A DNA stretch of 64,000 nucleotides from DATEDA01 sp963789885 (GTDB taxonomy: Bacteria > Pseudomonadota > Gammaproteobacteria > Burkholderiales > SG8-39). Position numbers and translations under genes: made by a program. Shown here piece by piece: positions 51,069 to 60,057 of the stretch (within the stretch, counting starts at the first letter, position 1; each line of letters opens with the position of its first letter). Where the stretch lies: the NCBI GenBank assembly GCA_963789885.1, contig CAWBNB010000016.1, forward strand, positions 41,279 to 105,278. The letters run 5' to 3'. The notes under the pieces are model-generated. The model did not search any database and was not told where the DNA came from. It saw nothing but the letters and a program-made list of their open reading frames with translations.

Positions 51069-52360
51069 ATGCCAACACCCACAAACCCATCGTCGCTCGC
51101 CGACTGCTCACCGAACTCGAAGCCGCCGTCCGCGCCGGGGATCGCGCGCGCGCACGACACGCAGCTCGAACAGACGATCCTGCAACGCCTGGCCAGCGAG
51201 GCGGCGCGACCGCGGCCGAGCCTGGAACGCCGCGTCCGCGCCCTGATGGCGGCGAACTGGATCAGCCGCGCCGCCGGCCCTCGCAGCTGCAGCCGGACCC
51301 TGGACCCGTTCGAAGCCTCGAACGCAGCAGCCCGGACGCGACCCGACGCCGATGGCGTGGTCTATCCCGTGTGGTTCGGCACCAACCGCAAGCCAACGGC
51401 GACAGGGCGATGGCTTCACCGGCGAGCGCCACGACCGCATCACCCGTGGCCGCGTGGAGGTGTATGTGCCGGAGGCGCACCGCTTCGGCGAGACCGGCAC
51501 GGGCTTCTGGAGACGTCTGCTGCGTTTCGACCTGCGCGACGACCGCCTGCGGCTCCAGCACGTGGAGCGGCAGGAGCGGGATGCCTTCTTCGCGGACATC
51601 CACGCAGGCGATGCAGGCCGCACGCGACAGCGGCGAGCCGCCGCACGCGCTGTTCTTCCTGCATGGGTTCAACGTGACCTTCGCGGACGCGGCGATCCGC
51701 GCGGCGCAGATCGGCTACGACCTGAAGGTGCCGGGAGCGACGGCGTTCTTCAGTTGGCCCTCGCGCGGCAGCGTGACGGCCTACCCGGTGGACGAGGCGA
51801 GCATCGAGGCCAGCGAGCGGGCGATCACGGATTTCCTCGTGGACTTCACCGCGAACTGCGGGGCGGAGAAGGTGCATGTCATCGCGCACAGCATGGGCAA
51901 TCGCGGCCTGCTGCGCGCGCTGCAGCGGATCGCGGCGCAGGCGCAGACGCGGGGCCAGGTGAAGTTCGGCCAGGTCTTCCTCGCCGCGCCGGATGTGGAC
52001 CGCGATCTGTTTCTCGACCTCGCCCGTCTCTACCCGGAGCACGCCGAGCGCACCACGCTCTATGCCTCCGATGGCGACCTGCCGGTGCATCTCTCCGCCA
52101 AGCTGCACGACGCGCCGCGCGCCGGATACTTCACGCCCTACACCGTGGCTCCCGGCGTCGACACGGTGGCCGTGCCGGACTTCGACATCGATCTGCTGGG
52201 CCACGCCTACTTCGCCCAGGCGGAGGCGTTGCTGCATGACATCTACGATCTCATGCGCCACGGCGCAACCACCGGCAAGGCGTCAGCGAATCACCGCCGA
52301 ACAATTCGAGGGGATGAGTTTCTGGAGATTGAGAAGGTAGTCGTGGGAGTTCCACAGTAG
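51069..52360 (+). pseudogene. DUF900-type alpha/beta hydrolase, frameshifted
   Basis: Starts ATG 51069, 18 bp after the CHAT gene. The first 185 codons change frame about five times (VARRLLTELEAAVRAGDRARA, QLEQTILQRLASEAARPRPS, VYPVWFGTNRKP, GFTGERHDRITRGRVEVYVPEAHRFG). From about 51610 one clean frame runs to 52360: HALFFLHGFNVTFADAA, FFSWPSRGSVTAYPVDEAS, nucleophile elbow HVIAHSMGNRGLL, LAAPDVDRDLF. These are hallmarks of the DUF900 esterase-like family. It is probably the partner of the CHAT protein. Confidence 0.78.
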
Positions 52361-52503
52361 AGCCACTACGGGCCGCGCCGGGGGTGAACTTAGCCCGTTT
52401 CAGTGGACGCCAACGGTGAGGGCGTAGAGTTTTCCACGGCCGGGCGCGTGCGGCGCCTCACACGCACGCGCACGTGCCCGGCGGTGGGAAACTCGGACCA
52501 TCG

Positions 52504-53376
52504 TCAGGCCGCCTCCTTCGCCGCGAAGCGGCGCTCGAATTCGCGCGGCGACACGTAGCCGAGGGAAGAGTGACGGCGACGCGGATTGTAAAAGGTCTCG
52601 ACGTAGGAAAAGACCTCCGAGCGCGCCTGGATGCGCGTAGCGTAGCGCCGCCCGTTCACCCGTTCTACCTTCAGCGTCTTGAACCAGCTCTCCATCGGCG
52701 CATTGTCGTAGCAATCGCCCTTGCGGCTCATCGAGCAGACCATCCCGTACTGCTTGAGCAGCTTCTGGTAGTCGTGAGTGCAATACACCGAGCCGCGGTC
52801 GCTATGGTGAACCAGACCGCGCGGCGGCCGACGCTGGAAGTAGGCCATCCCCAGGGCCGCAATGGCGAGATGCCGGTCGTTTCGCTCACTCATCGCCCAG
52901 CCGACGATGAGTCGCGAGTACAGGTCGAGCACGCAGGCGAGGTACAGCCAGCCCTCGTCGGTCCAGATATAGGTCACGTCGGTGAGCCACACCTGGTCGG
53001 GCCGCTCGGCCACGAAGTTCTGCTCGAGCCGATTGGGCGCCACCGGCAGCTTGTGCCGCGAGTCGGTGGTGGCGCGAAACTTCCGTCTATGCCGCGCCGC
53101 GATCCCGTGCTTGTTCATCAGACGCCGAACCCGGTTCAAACTCACCACGTTGCCCTGTTCGCGCAGCTCCTCGTGCACCCGCGGGCTGCCATAGTTGCCG
53201 TCGCTGGCCAAGTGGATGGCGCGGATCTCGCCGAGCAGACGCGCGTTCTCCCGCTCCCGTGGCGAGGGCCCACGTCCACGCCAGGCGTGGTAGCCGCTAC
53301 GCGACACCTCGAGCAGCTCGCACATCCTCGGCACCGGGTAGCGCGCTCGATGCGCATCGATAAAGGCATACCTCAC
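52504..53376 (-). CDS. IS3-family transposase OrfB (integrase core)
   Basis: 290 aa with HTH_21-like N-terminus (HLASDGNYGSPRVHEELRE) and an rve core with Asp in WLTDVTYIWT, Asp in HHSDRGSVYC and Glu in NAPMESWFKTLK, the DDE triad. It overlaps orfA by 4 bp in the -1 frame, the usual site for programmed frameshifting in IS3 elements. Confidence 0.94.
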   Translation of the reverse strand: MRYAFIDAHRARYPVPRMCELLEVSRSGYHAWRGRGPSPRERENARLLGEIRAIHLASDGNYGSPRVHEELREQGNVVSLNRVRRLMNKHGIAARHRRKFRATTDSRHKLPVAPNRLEQNFVAERPDQVWLTDVTYIWTDEGWLYLACVLDLYSRLIVGWAMSERNDRHLAIAALGMAYFQRRPPRGLVHHSDRGSVYCTHDYQKLLKQYGMVCSMSRKGDCYDNAPMESWFKTLKVERVNGRRYATRIQARSEVFSYVETFYNPRRRHSSLGYVSPREFERRFAAKEAA

Positions 53377-53672
53377 AGCGCATCCTTCGCGAAGTATGCC
53401 GCCGCCTTTCGCAGGATCTCGCGCTCCATCTTCAGCCGCGCGTTCTCCGCCCGCAGCCGCGAAACCTCCGCCTCCAGATCGCTCACCGGATGCCCCGCCG
53501 GCCCCTGCACGACCTTGCCCGCGCGCGCCGCGCGCACCCAGTTGGCCAGGCTCTTGGCCGGCAAATCCAGTCGCCGCGCCGCCTCCATCAGGCCCACCTT
53601 CTCGTCCAACACCAACTTCACGGCCTCGGCCCGGAACTCAGCCGTGTACCGCCGTCTCGGAATCCTTTGCAT
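53373..53672 (-). CDS. IS3-family transposase OrfA (HTH protein)
   Basis: 99 aa: HTH_Tnp_1 (RRRYTAEFRAEAVKLVLDE, MEAARRLDLPAKSLANWV) followed by a leucine-zipper-like coil (LEAEVSRLRAENARLKMEREILRKA). Complete. Confidence 0.93.
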   Translation of the reverse strand: MQRIPRRRYTAEFRAEAVKLVLDEKVGLMEAARRLDLPAKSLANWVRAARAGKVVQGPAGHPVSDLEAEVSRLRAENARLKMEREILRKAAAYFAKDAL

Positions 53673-53702
53673 CTGACACCTCCATTTGCGATCGTAAAAA
53701 CC

Positions 53703-54338
53703 TCAAACGTTGGTGTCCACTTTTTCGGGCGAAGTCCAACGGATATGTCTCGCCGATCCGAGGCCGCGAAGCTCAAGTATCCCGGGGATCTCCCTCGATG
53801 TTTTCCCGGCCTTCCTCAAGTTCTCGGCATGCCGGACAAGCTCGCGATGAAAATAGGCGGCCTCGTCCTTCCGTTTTGCTGCGGTTGCCCTACCCCCGGC
53901 GGCCCGAACACGTCGGCGTTCTTCCTGCATAGCGGCGAGCATTCGCCGGGCGTCGGCAGCACCAAACTTGTCGCCTAGCCACATATCTCGCAGATGCTGG
54001 AGATGCGTCACGAGTCTTGCAGTTGCCATTGCATTGGCGACCGCCGCGGCGGGCCGGGCCTCTTCAAGATCGAGCCGCGCGGCTGCTGACGCGAACGCGG
54101 CGAGCGACGCGATCCGGGTCGCAAGCGCGGTAATGCTCGCTTGCATGGGGTGATCCTCGTCGAACGCAACCGGCGCATCAGCGCCAATGGTGTAGTCGGG
54201 CGAGATTCCAAGGTCGGCCGCTAGTGCTGCCCTGCGACGATCGAATTCGCCGAGCGCTTTGGCCGCAAATTGCGCCTCAAGGGGCAGATGCCGCGCCCAT
54301 CCGGGGGTCGCGCGCTTGATACGGTCGGTCATGGCCAT
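53703..54338 (-). pseudogene. Hypothetical protein truncated by IS3
   Basis: About 210 residues from ATG 54338 (MAMTDRIKRATPGWARHLPL). Mostly helical and Ala/Arg-rich, with no family recognised. The last few codons before the stop at 53703 lie in the IS3 inverted repeat, so the original C-terminus is lost. It lies directly downstream of the island integrase on the same strand, a place where small regulators often occur. Confidence 0.5.
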
Positions 54339-54518
54339 TTCCCAATGCAAAAAAGCAGGCAAGGGGAGTTCTGCAATGGGACCCGCGGATGGGACCCGCC
54401 GGATCGAGAGGGAAGGGCGCGCGGGACTCCCGGCGAAGCGTCAGACCGCCCGGTCGCATGGGGTCCCCGTGAGCCTCCCGCCCCGGGGTTGAGATACGCG
54501 CACGCACGCATCCGCGGA

Positions 54519-55739
54519 CTAGAGGGCGAGCGCCGTCCGCTCGATCTCGGCCGCACGCTGATTTGCGAGCCACTTAGCGTAGTTCTTCTCGATCATACGC
54601 ACAGACGTGCCGCAGTTCTCCGCGAGAAGCTGTAGCGACCGACCTGCCATGATCGCGTGCGAGATATGCGTGTGCCTCAGGGTGTAGAAGCAGACGGCCG
54701 GATCGAGTTTCGCGGCCTTGCGTGCGGCAGTGAACGGGCGGAGCTGGTGATTGAAGCCCCACTGGTCGCCGCGGGGACCCGTCAGAAGCCATGCTCCAGG
54801 TAGCTTGTCCTTCGCCTGATCCCTGAAAAACGCGATGCCACGAGAGTCCAGGACTACCGGACGGCGGCCGGTCTTGCCCTGCCGGATCGTGAGCGTCCCG
54901 GATCGTGGATCGAAGTCTCCCGCCTTAAGCATCCGCAGCTCGCCGTAACGGCAGCCGGTCAACAGGCCGGCCCGTATGAGCCTAGCGGTCGCCTCGTTCG
55001 GGGCCTTCGCGATCAGCAGCCGAGCTTGCTCAAGATCAAGGATCGCCTCGCGTTGCGCACCCACGTTTTCGAACCGACTAAGGAACCGCCATGCGCGGTC
55101 GTCGGTGATCTTGTTGGCCGGATCACGGATTGCAAGGTTGAGGGCCGCCTTCAGGTAGTTGAGCAAGCGGTTAGCGGTGTCTCGGGACCGCCGGACGGCA
55201 TCCGGATCCTCACGGTTCGGCTTCGCGACGAGCCCATCTCGCCAGCGCTGCAAGTCGTCCAGAGTGAGGGCCGCCAGGAGCTTGTCGCCCAGCTCGGCCC
55301 CTACATGCTTATTCAGCCGGCCCTCGGCGTCGTCTGCGCTCGTCCTGCCCTCAGCGCGCAGATGCGCCACGTAGCGCCGACACGCTTCTCGCACCGTCAG
55401 CGGGGCGGTCTTGGCCAGTCGCTCGCGGTCCGCCCAAGCCAGGGCAGCCTTGGCGGCATGAAAATAGGTGAGCACGCGCTCGCCATCGGCCTCGACATGA
55501 TCGTCTGCCGGGCCAAGGGTCGTTTTGGCATATCGCCGGGTTCCGGCGACCAGTACGCGAGCCCGCCAATTCCCGCTACGGCGGGCGTAGCCGAGATGGA
55601 CGCCAGGTCCCACCCGCTGCCAATGCGCCTCGTCGAGCTTTTTCAGCTTTTCTCGGGCTGTCCGATTCTCAAGACTGCTGCTGCGAGCCGTTCGTGCCAA
55701 TCTGATCCTCCGGGAAACTTCCGGGAAACTGACAGGCAT
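54519..55739 (-). CDS. Tyrosine integrase of the tRNA-Glu island
   Basis: 406 aa. A core-binding domain (APLTVREACRRYVAHLRAEGRT), then a catalytic domain with Arg in TGCRYGELRMLKAGD, Lys in RQGKTGRRPVVL, HxxR in YTLRHTHISHAIM, and Tyr in MIEKNYAKWL. All residues are present. The start region reads through the CGGGAAAC repeats; a downstream start is possible. It lies 104 bp inside attR. Confidence 0.93.
   Translation of the reverse strand: MPVSFPEVSRRIRLARTARSSSLENRTAREKLKKLDEAHWQRVGPGVHLGYARRSGNWRARVLVAGTRRYAKTTLGPADDHVEADGERVLTYFHAAKAALAWADRERLAKTAPLTVREACRRYVAHLRAEGRTSADDAEGRLNKHVGAELGDKLLAALTLDDLQRWRDGLVAKPNREDPDAVRRSRDTANRLLNYLKAALNLAIRDPANKITDDRAWRFLSRFENVGAQREAILDLEQARLLIAKAPNEATARLIRAGLLTGCRYGELRMLKAGDFDPRSGTLTIRQGKTGRRPVVLDSRGIAFFRDQAKDKLPGAWLLTGPRGDQWGFNHQLRPFTAARKAAKLDPAVCFYTLRHTHISHAIMAGRSLQLLAENCGTSVRMIEKNYAKWLANQRAAEIERTALAL
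55711..55729. repeat. Candidate integrase arm sites, right end
   Basis: Two direct CGGGAAAC copies (55711-55718, 55722-55729) with the same 11-bp spacing as at 34876-34894. Confidence 0.5.
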
Positions 55740-55842
55740 ATACGCCTATACATGGCCATAGGCAAGTCTGACTGAAATAATTTATAAATTAGTGACTTAA
55801 ACCCAGACATTTTGCACGTTACGTCAGAATCAGCCCACCGAT

Positions 55843-55892
55843 TCGCCCTTTCACGGCGCAAACACGAGTTCGAATCTCGTAGGGGACGCCAA
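55843..55892 (+). repeat. attR of the tRNA-Glu island
   Basis: 50-bp exact copy of the 3' part of tRNA-Glu (34793-34842). It lacks the 5' half, so it is not a functional tRNA. Confidence 0.92.
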
Positions 55893-56804
55893 GACAAATC
55901 AAGCAGTTGGGACAAGCCCGCAGTGGAAACCCGGGAATGTCTCTAGGATTTCTCTAGGTCCGGATCGAGAGATTGCAGCCTGCGCGCCAGCCCGATTGAG
56001 AAACTGGAGAGGTTAGCGTCGCGCAGCCCCGCGGGTCGACTTGTGGAGGCCCTAGGGCTCTAGCTTGCGCGCCGCTGGTGGCCCCCGATCAGGGCATCGC
56101 GCGAGGGTGACGCTTAGTTCGCGTGGCACGACCTGAGGGGAGGGGGCCTGCACTCGCGCTGACGCCACGGCGGGCGGCGCCCCCGGAGAGTGTAGGTAGC
56201 GAACCGGCTGTGTAGCCGAAAAGCGCACAGGGCGCGTAGAAGCAGAAACGGTGCTGAGCTAGTTGCGCCGGCCGATTTTCCCCAGCGTGACCAGACTCTG
56301 ACCCTCAATCGGGGTGTGTATCGAGGCGAAGTAGGGGGTCCCGGATCCCAAACGGCCCCGCAACTACCCTAACGCCTAGTCGGGCGGGTGAACGTAGGGG
56401 GACCAGTAAGGGCACAGAAGCGACCTAAGAGAAGCGCGCTCATCCCCTTGCGCAAGGCGCCCTACGTCAGCTTCTCAACCGACGCCAACTTCTGCTCACG
56501 GCCATTTGCTGACGATCGGGGTCGTCGGTCGAAGGACTGGAGCAGACTGGCTGCTGCCACTTAGGCCCGGCGGCTCAATGACAGCTGTCGCCCACACCGG
56601 ACATCGAGCGATTCACCGGTCGGCTGCCCGCTGTACCTCCGAACCGGCCGTTCAACGGCAGCGCGCGGAAGACGACAATGTTCCGCCGCGACATGGGTTC
56701 AGCCAACGGCTGCTCCCGTAGGCTGCGAGCTGGAACTCGCGACCCGAAGCCGACATCAGCCCCGAGTCAACCGACGCCCTCGCGGTCACCGTCCAGACAG
56801 CTCG
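55893..56804. other. 912-bp gene-free region after the island
   Basis: No frame on either strand has a recognisable product, good start or coding-like composition. It holds one copy of a dispersed repeat (56299-56363, see separate entry) and short runs of GGCCGTTCAACGG-like sequence that recur near 61060. Confidence 0.55.
56299..56363. repeat. Dispersed intergenic repeat, copy 1
   Basis: Similar over about 65 bp to 63895-63960; CCTCAATCGGGGTGTG and AAACGGCCCCG are identical in both. Both copies are in gene-free DNA and in the same orientation. Confidence 0.55.
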
Positions 56805-57755
56805 TCAGTTCACGCTGCTGCCGACGATCGGCGCCAGCGCCGCTTGGATGCGCGCACCCTGGCCGGCGTCGAGCATCGGCCTGAGGATGCCGAGGAAGCG
56901 CTCGTCCTGGACGCCGCTGGTGATGTACTGCCACCGGTAGGCGGCGAGCATCGTCGCGCCGATCGCCTTCGTCTGCGCGGCGTCGTACGTGCGGTTCGCG
57001 CGGGCGATCAAGTAGACGGCGTCGGCCTCGGCCTGCATCCGGCAGATGCCGTCGATGGCACCGACGAGCCCGATCAGGTCATCGACCGCGCGGTCGCGCT
57101 GCGCGGCGTCGAGCTTCTCGTTCTCCCGCGTCCACTCGATCTCGTCGAGGATCGCGTGCTGCGACTCCTCTTTCCAGTGGAAGAGGAAGACGTCCTTCCA
57201 GAGCGGGTCAATCCGGCTCTCCGGATCGATGCTGCTGCGGTAGTGGGCCTGCGAGAACAATTCGATGTCGCAGGTCAGCGCGAGCACGGCCCAGGTCGAC
57301 GCCGCCAGCACGGCGCCGGCCACGTCGTTGGGCTGCGGCAGGAACTGGTAGCCCGCGGGCATGCCGGCAGCCATCATCTTCTCGAGCCTGCGGAACATCT
57401 CCTGGTGCTTCAGCTCTTCGTCGGTGAGCCGCACGAGCGCCTCGAGCGCGACCTGGTCGCCCAACCAGTGGGCGCGGCTGAGCTCGAGCACCTTGGCGCC
57501 GATGAAGCGCTCGACGAGCGCGAACATGTTCGCGTAGGTGCGTCCCTGCACCTGCGAGAAGAAGCGCTTCTCCTCGCCGTTGAGGAACGGCAGCTGCGCG
57601 ACCTTGGAGAGCCCGTCGGGCAGGAAGCTGCGGCTGAAATCGAAGCCGCGGCCGCGGATGACGTCGCGGTCGGTGTCCCAGCGGATGCGCTTGGACACTT
57701 CGATGCACTTGGCGTAGCGGCCGCTGTCGGCGGCGGAGGGACTGGGTTGGGACAT
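56805..57755 (-). CDS. Ferritin-like diiron protein
   Basis: 316 aa from ATG 57755 (AGGAG upstream). Helical, with two iron-ligand motifs typical of ferritin-like diiron oxygenases: DEELKHQEMFRRLEK and EESQHAILDEIEW, plus Glu in EKRFFSQVQGRTYANMFALVERFIG. I cannot place it in a specific oxygenase family; AurF-like or desaturase-like activity is possible. It lies 130 bp downstream of the hydrolase-glycosyltransferase gene on the same strand and probably belongs to the same pathway. Confidence 0.7.
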   Translation of the reverse strand: MSQPSPSAADSGRYAKCIEVSKRIRWDTDRDVIRGRGFDFSRSFLPDGLSKVAQLPFLNGEEKRFFSQVQGRTYANMFALVERFIGAKVLELSRAHWLGDQVALEALVRLTDEELKHQEMFRRLEKMMAAGMPAGYQFLPQPNDVAGAVLAASTWAVLALTCDIELFSQAHYRSSIDPESRIDPLWKDVFLFHWKEESQHAILDEIEWTRENEKLDAAQRDRAVDDLIGLVGAIDGICRMQAEADAVYLIARANRTYDAAQTKAIGATMLAAYRWQYITSGVQDERFLGILRPMLDAGQGARIQAALAPIVGSSVN

Positions 57756-57885
57756 GGCAAGCTCCTGATGCAAATGGTGAGAGAACGAAGGCAGATGGCG
57801 GGCGTGCGCGTTCCCGGTCGCAGCGCTGCCGTGGGATTTGGAAAAAAGGGGGAGGGACGCGGGGACTACCCGGACTCGACCGGCG

Positions 57886-60057
57886 TCATGGCGATGCCCA
57901 TGCGCGGTTCTCCATCACCGCGAGGATCTGCCGTGCCGCTCGCGCGGCACCGTCGGTCTCGACGGGCTTGTACGCGACCGGCGAATGCATCGCCGCCAGC
58001 GCCCGCTCGGCGAGGGCCTCAATCGTGAGCTCATGAAAGCGCACCGCGCAATCGGCGCAGTAGTTGTGCAGCCGATGCGTGACGTGGATGCACTGCTCGA
58101 AATGGCGCTCGAGCGGAAAGCTCAGGAAGCGGCGCTGCGTCGCGACCAGCTCCATGCACGTCGACAAGCCGCCTTGGACGAGCGCCAGGTCCGAGCACGC
58201 GAGGTGCTCGAACAGGTTGTGCACGTAAGGCCGGACCTCGAGCCCGGCGTGCTCGGGCACCGCCGACGGCGGCACGCGCGGCCCGGCGACGAGCACCATG
58301 CGCAGCTCGGGCACCTGCCGCTTCATGAGCGGAAAGGCGTCGGCGATCCGGCGCAGCAGCGGCGCCCCGACCGCGGTGCCGCCGACCGCGGCGATGACTA
58401 GCTTCTCGTCCGAACGATAGCCGTGGCGCGCGCGTAGGACGTCGGTATCGGCGAGTTGTGCCGGGTCGAACGGCAGCGCATAGCCCGTGAAGGCGAAGTT
58501 GCGCTTCGTCCACTCGCGGATCTGCGGCAGGCCGGGGCCGAACGGCAGGTCGGGCACGTCCTCGGAATTGCCGACGAAGATCGCCCGGTCGCGGATCCAC
58601 GGATAGCGCGCCACGTGCTCGATGTCGTCGGCGTTTCGGTCGGCGCAGAGGAACGCTTCGCGCTCGTTGCCTTCTTCCATCGGCAGGCAGCCGACGAAAT
58701 CGGTGAGGAACACGAACGGCTGGCGCTTCAGCTCCGGGTTCTCGTGGTAGTGGTAGTCGACCTCCCAGGCCTCGTCTCCGATGACGAGGTCGTAGTGCTC
58801 CTGCTCGAGCAGCTCGGCGAAAATGAGGAAGTTCCTCGCCATCACCTCGTCCATCGTCCGCAGGGCGAAGAAGGCCTGCAGGTCGTGCTCTCCGGCCCGC
58901 GCCTCGAAATGTCGGCTCTCGTTGGCCAGGCGCGCGGTGATCGGATGCAGCCGCTCGCCCTCGCGTTCGAGATACGCCGAAGCGGGATGCACCGTGAACC
59001 AGTCGATCTCGAGATCGGGTTCGAGCTTTCGCATCTCGCGCGCGATCGCCAGGTCGCGCTGCACGTGGCCGAGGCCGATCGCGCTCGAGACGAAGAGGAC
59101 GCGGCGCTTCCTGGCCATCGCCCGGACCCAGGTCGAGCGCGGCGGCCGCACGCCGACGAAATCGTGCACCGCGCGGCTAAAGGCGACCGGGTCGCGCGCC
59201 ATCATCAGATGGCCGCCGGCGCCGATCGTGAGCAGGCTCGCGCCGGGAATCAGCGCAGCGATCTGCTGGCCGCTGGCGTGGCGCACGCGGCCGTCCTCGT
59301 CGCCGTGGATCACGAGCGTCGGGCAGCGAACCTTCCTGGCGTGCTCGCGAAGGTCGTTGCCGAACCAGCCCGCCATGCCCATCGCGACGACCTGGCCGTG
59401 CGTGCTGGCTCCGTTGCGAACGCCGTCTTCGTAAGGCTTGGTCGAGTGCGGCTCGCTGAAGCACATCCTGCCGAAGAATTCGTCGAGGTAGGACGGCCAG
59501 TCGCCGGTCATTCGTTCCAACTCGTCGCGCACGTGCTTCGCCTCCGCCGCACTGTCCATCAGCCGCGCGGCGAAGCCGCCGGCGATGACGAGGTGCGAGA
59601 CCCGCTCGGGGTGATCGACGGCAAAGCGCAACGCGGTCATCGTCGCAGCCGAGATGCCGACGACCGCCGCCCGGTCGACTTCGAGGCGGTCGAGGATGGC
59701 GACGAAGTCGGCGAAGTAGTGGTCGAAGGTGTAGTGCTCCCGCGAGGTCGGCCGGTCCGAGCGGCCGTTGCCGCGCAGATCGCCGACGACGACGCGGTAG
59801 TGCTGCGCCAGCCATGGCACGACGCCGCGCAGCAGGTACGCGTTGGCGATCTGGAACACGGGCGCGAAGACGAGCCACGGGCCCGACTCGCCGTATTGCG
59901 CGTACCAGGATCGGACGCCGTCGCGCTCGACGAAGCCTTCGCGAGCCGGAGCGATGCTGTCGTAGGGGTAAGGCTCCGGCAGCGTTCCTTCGGCCGGCAA
60001 CGGTCCCACGGTCAGGGCGAGCCGGCGTGGCGATTCGGGTGTCGTGCGCGCATCCAT
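57886..60057 (-). CDS. Fusion: alpha/beta hydrolase + UGT-like glycosyltransferase
   Basis: 723 aa. Residues about 1-310 are an alpha/beta hydrolase: nucleophile Ser in VVGISAATMTALRF, Asp in VIHGDEDGRVRHA, His in IGAGGHLMMARD. Residues from about 314 (MARKRRVLFVSSAIGLGHVQRD) are a GT-B glycosyltransferase with a late PSPG-like acceptor segment (DLALVQGGLSTCMELVATQRRFLSFPLERHFEQ). The frame is continuous; an internal ATG at 59118 could also give the transferase alone. It overlaps the TetR stop by 1 nt, so the pair is cotranscribed. Confidence 0.82.
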   Translation of the reverse strand: MDARTTPESPRRLALTVGPLPAEGTLPEPYPYDSIAPAREGFVERDGVRSWYAQYGESGPWLVFAPVFQIANAYLLRGVVPWLAQHYRVVVGDLRGNGRSDRPTSREHYTFDHYFADFVAILDRLEVDRAAVVGISAATMTALRFAVDHPERVSHLVIAGGFAARLMDSAAEAKHVRDELERMTGDWPSYLDEFFGRMCFSEPHSTKPYEDGVRNGASTHGQVVAMGMAGWFGNDLREHARKVRCPTLVIHGDEDGRVRHASGQQIAALIPGASLLTIGAGGHLMMARDPVAFSRAVHDFVGVRPPRSTWVRAMARKRRVLFVSSAIGLGHVQRDLAIAREMRKLEPDLEIDWFTVHPASAYLEREGERLHPITARLANESRHFEARAGEHDLQAFFALRTMDEVMARNFLIFAELLEQEHYDLVIGDEAWEVDYHYHENPELKRQPFVFLTDFVGCLPMEEGNEREAFLCADRNADDIEHVARYPWIRDRAIFVGNSEDVPDLPFGPGLPQIREWTKRNFAFTGYALPFDPAQLADTDVLRARHGYRSDEKLVIAAVGGTAVGAPLLRRIADAFPLMKRQVPELRMVLVAGPRVPPSAVPEHAGLEVRPYVHNLFEHLACSDLALVQGGLSTCMELVATQRRFLSFPLERHFEQCIHVTHRLHNYCADCAVRFHELTIEALAERALAAMHSPVAYKPVETDGAARAARQILAVMENRAWASP

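Larger units (their letters stand above)
52402..53721. mobile_element. IS3-family insertion sequence
   Basis: Inverted ends AGTGGACGCCAACGGTGAGG at 52402 and, on the other strand, AGTGGACACCAACGTTTGAGG from 53721. The repeat may extend outward to a shared GCCCG. No clear target duplication was found, so the exact limits are uncertain by about 10 bp. It carries orfA and orfB and cuts the 3' end of the next gene. Confidence 0.85.
34793..55892. mobile_element. 21-kb genomic island integrated in tRNA-Glu
   Basis: Flanked by perfect 50-bp direct repeats (34793-34842, 55843-55892). A tyrosine integrase lies just inside the right repeat. Paired CGGGAAAC sites 11 bp apart occur near both ends (34876/34887 and 55711/55722). 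Gene order is mosaic, with three insertion sequences, several broken genes and stretches of lower GC than the flanks (35.3-37.5 and 43.2-46.3 kb). No conjugation genes are seen. Confidence 0.92.
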
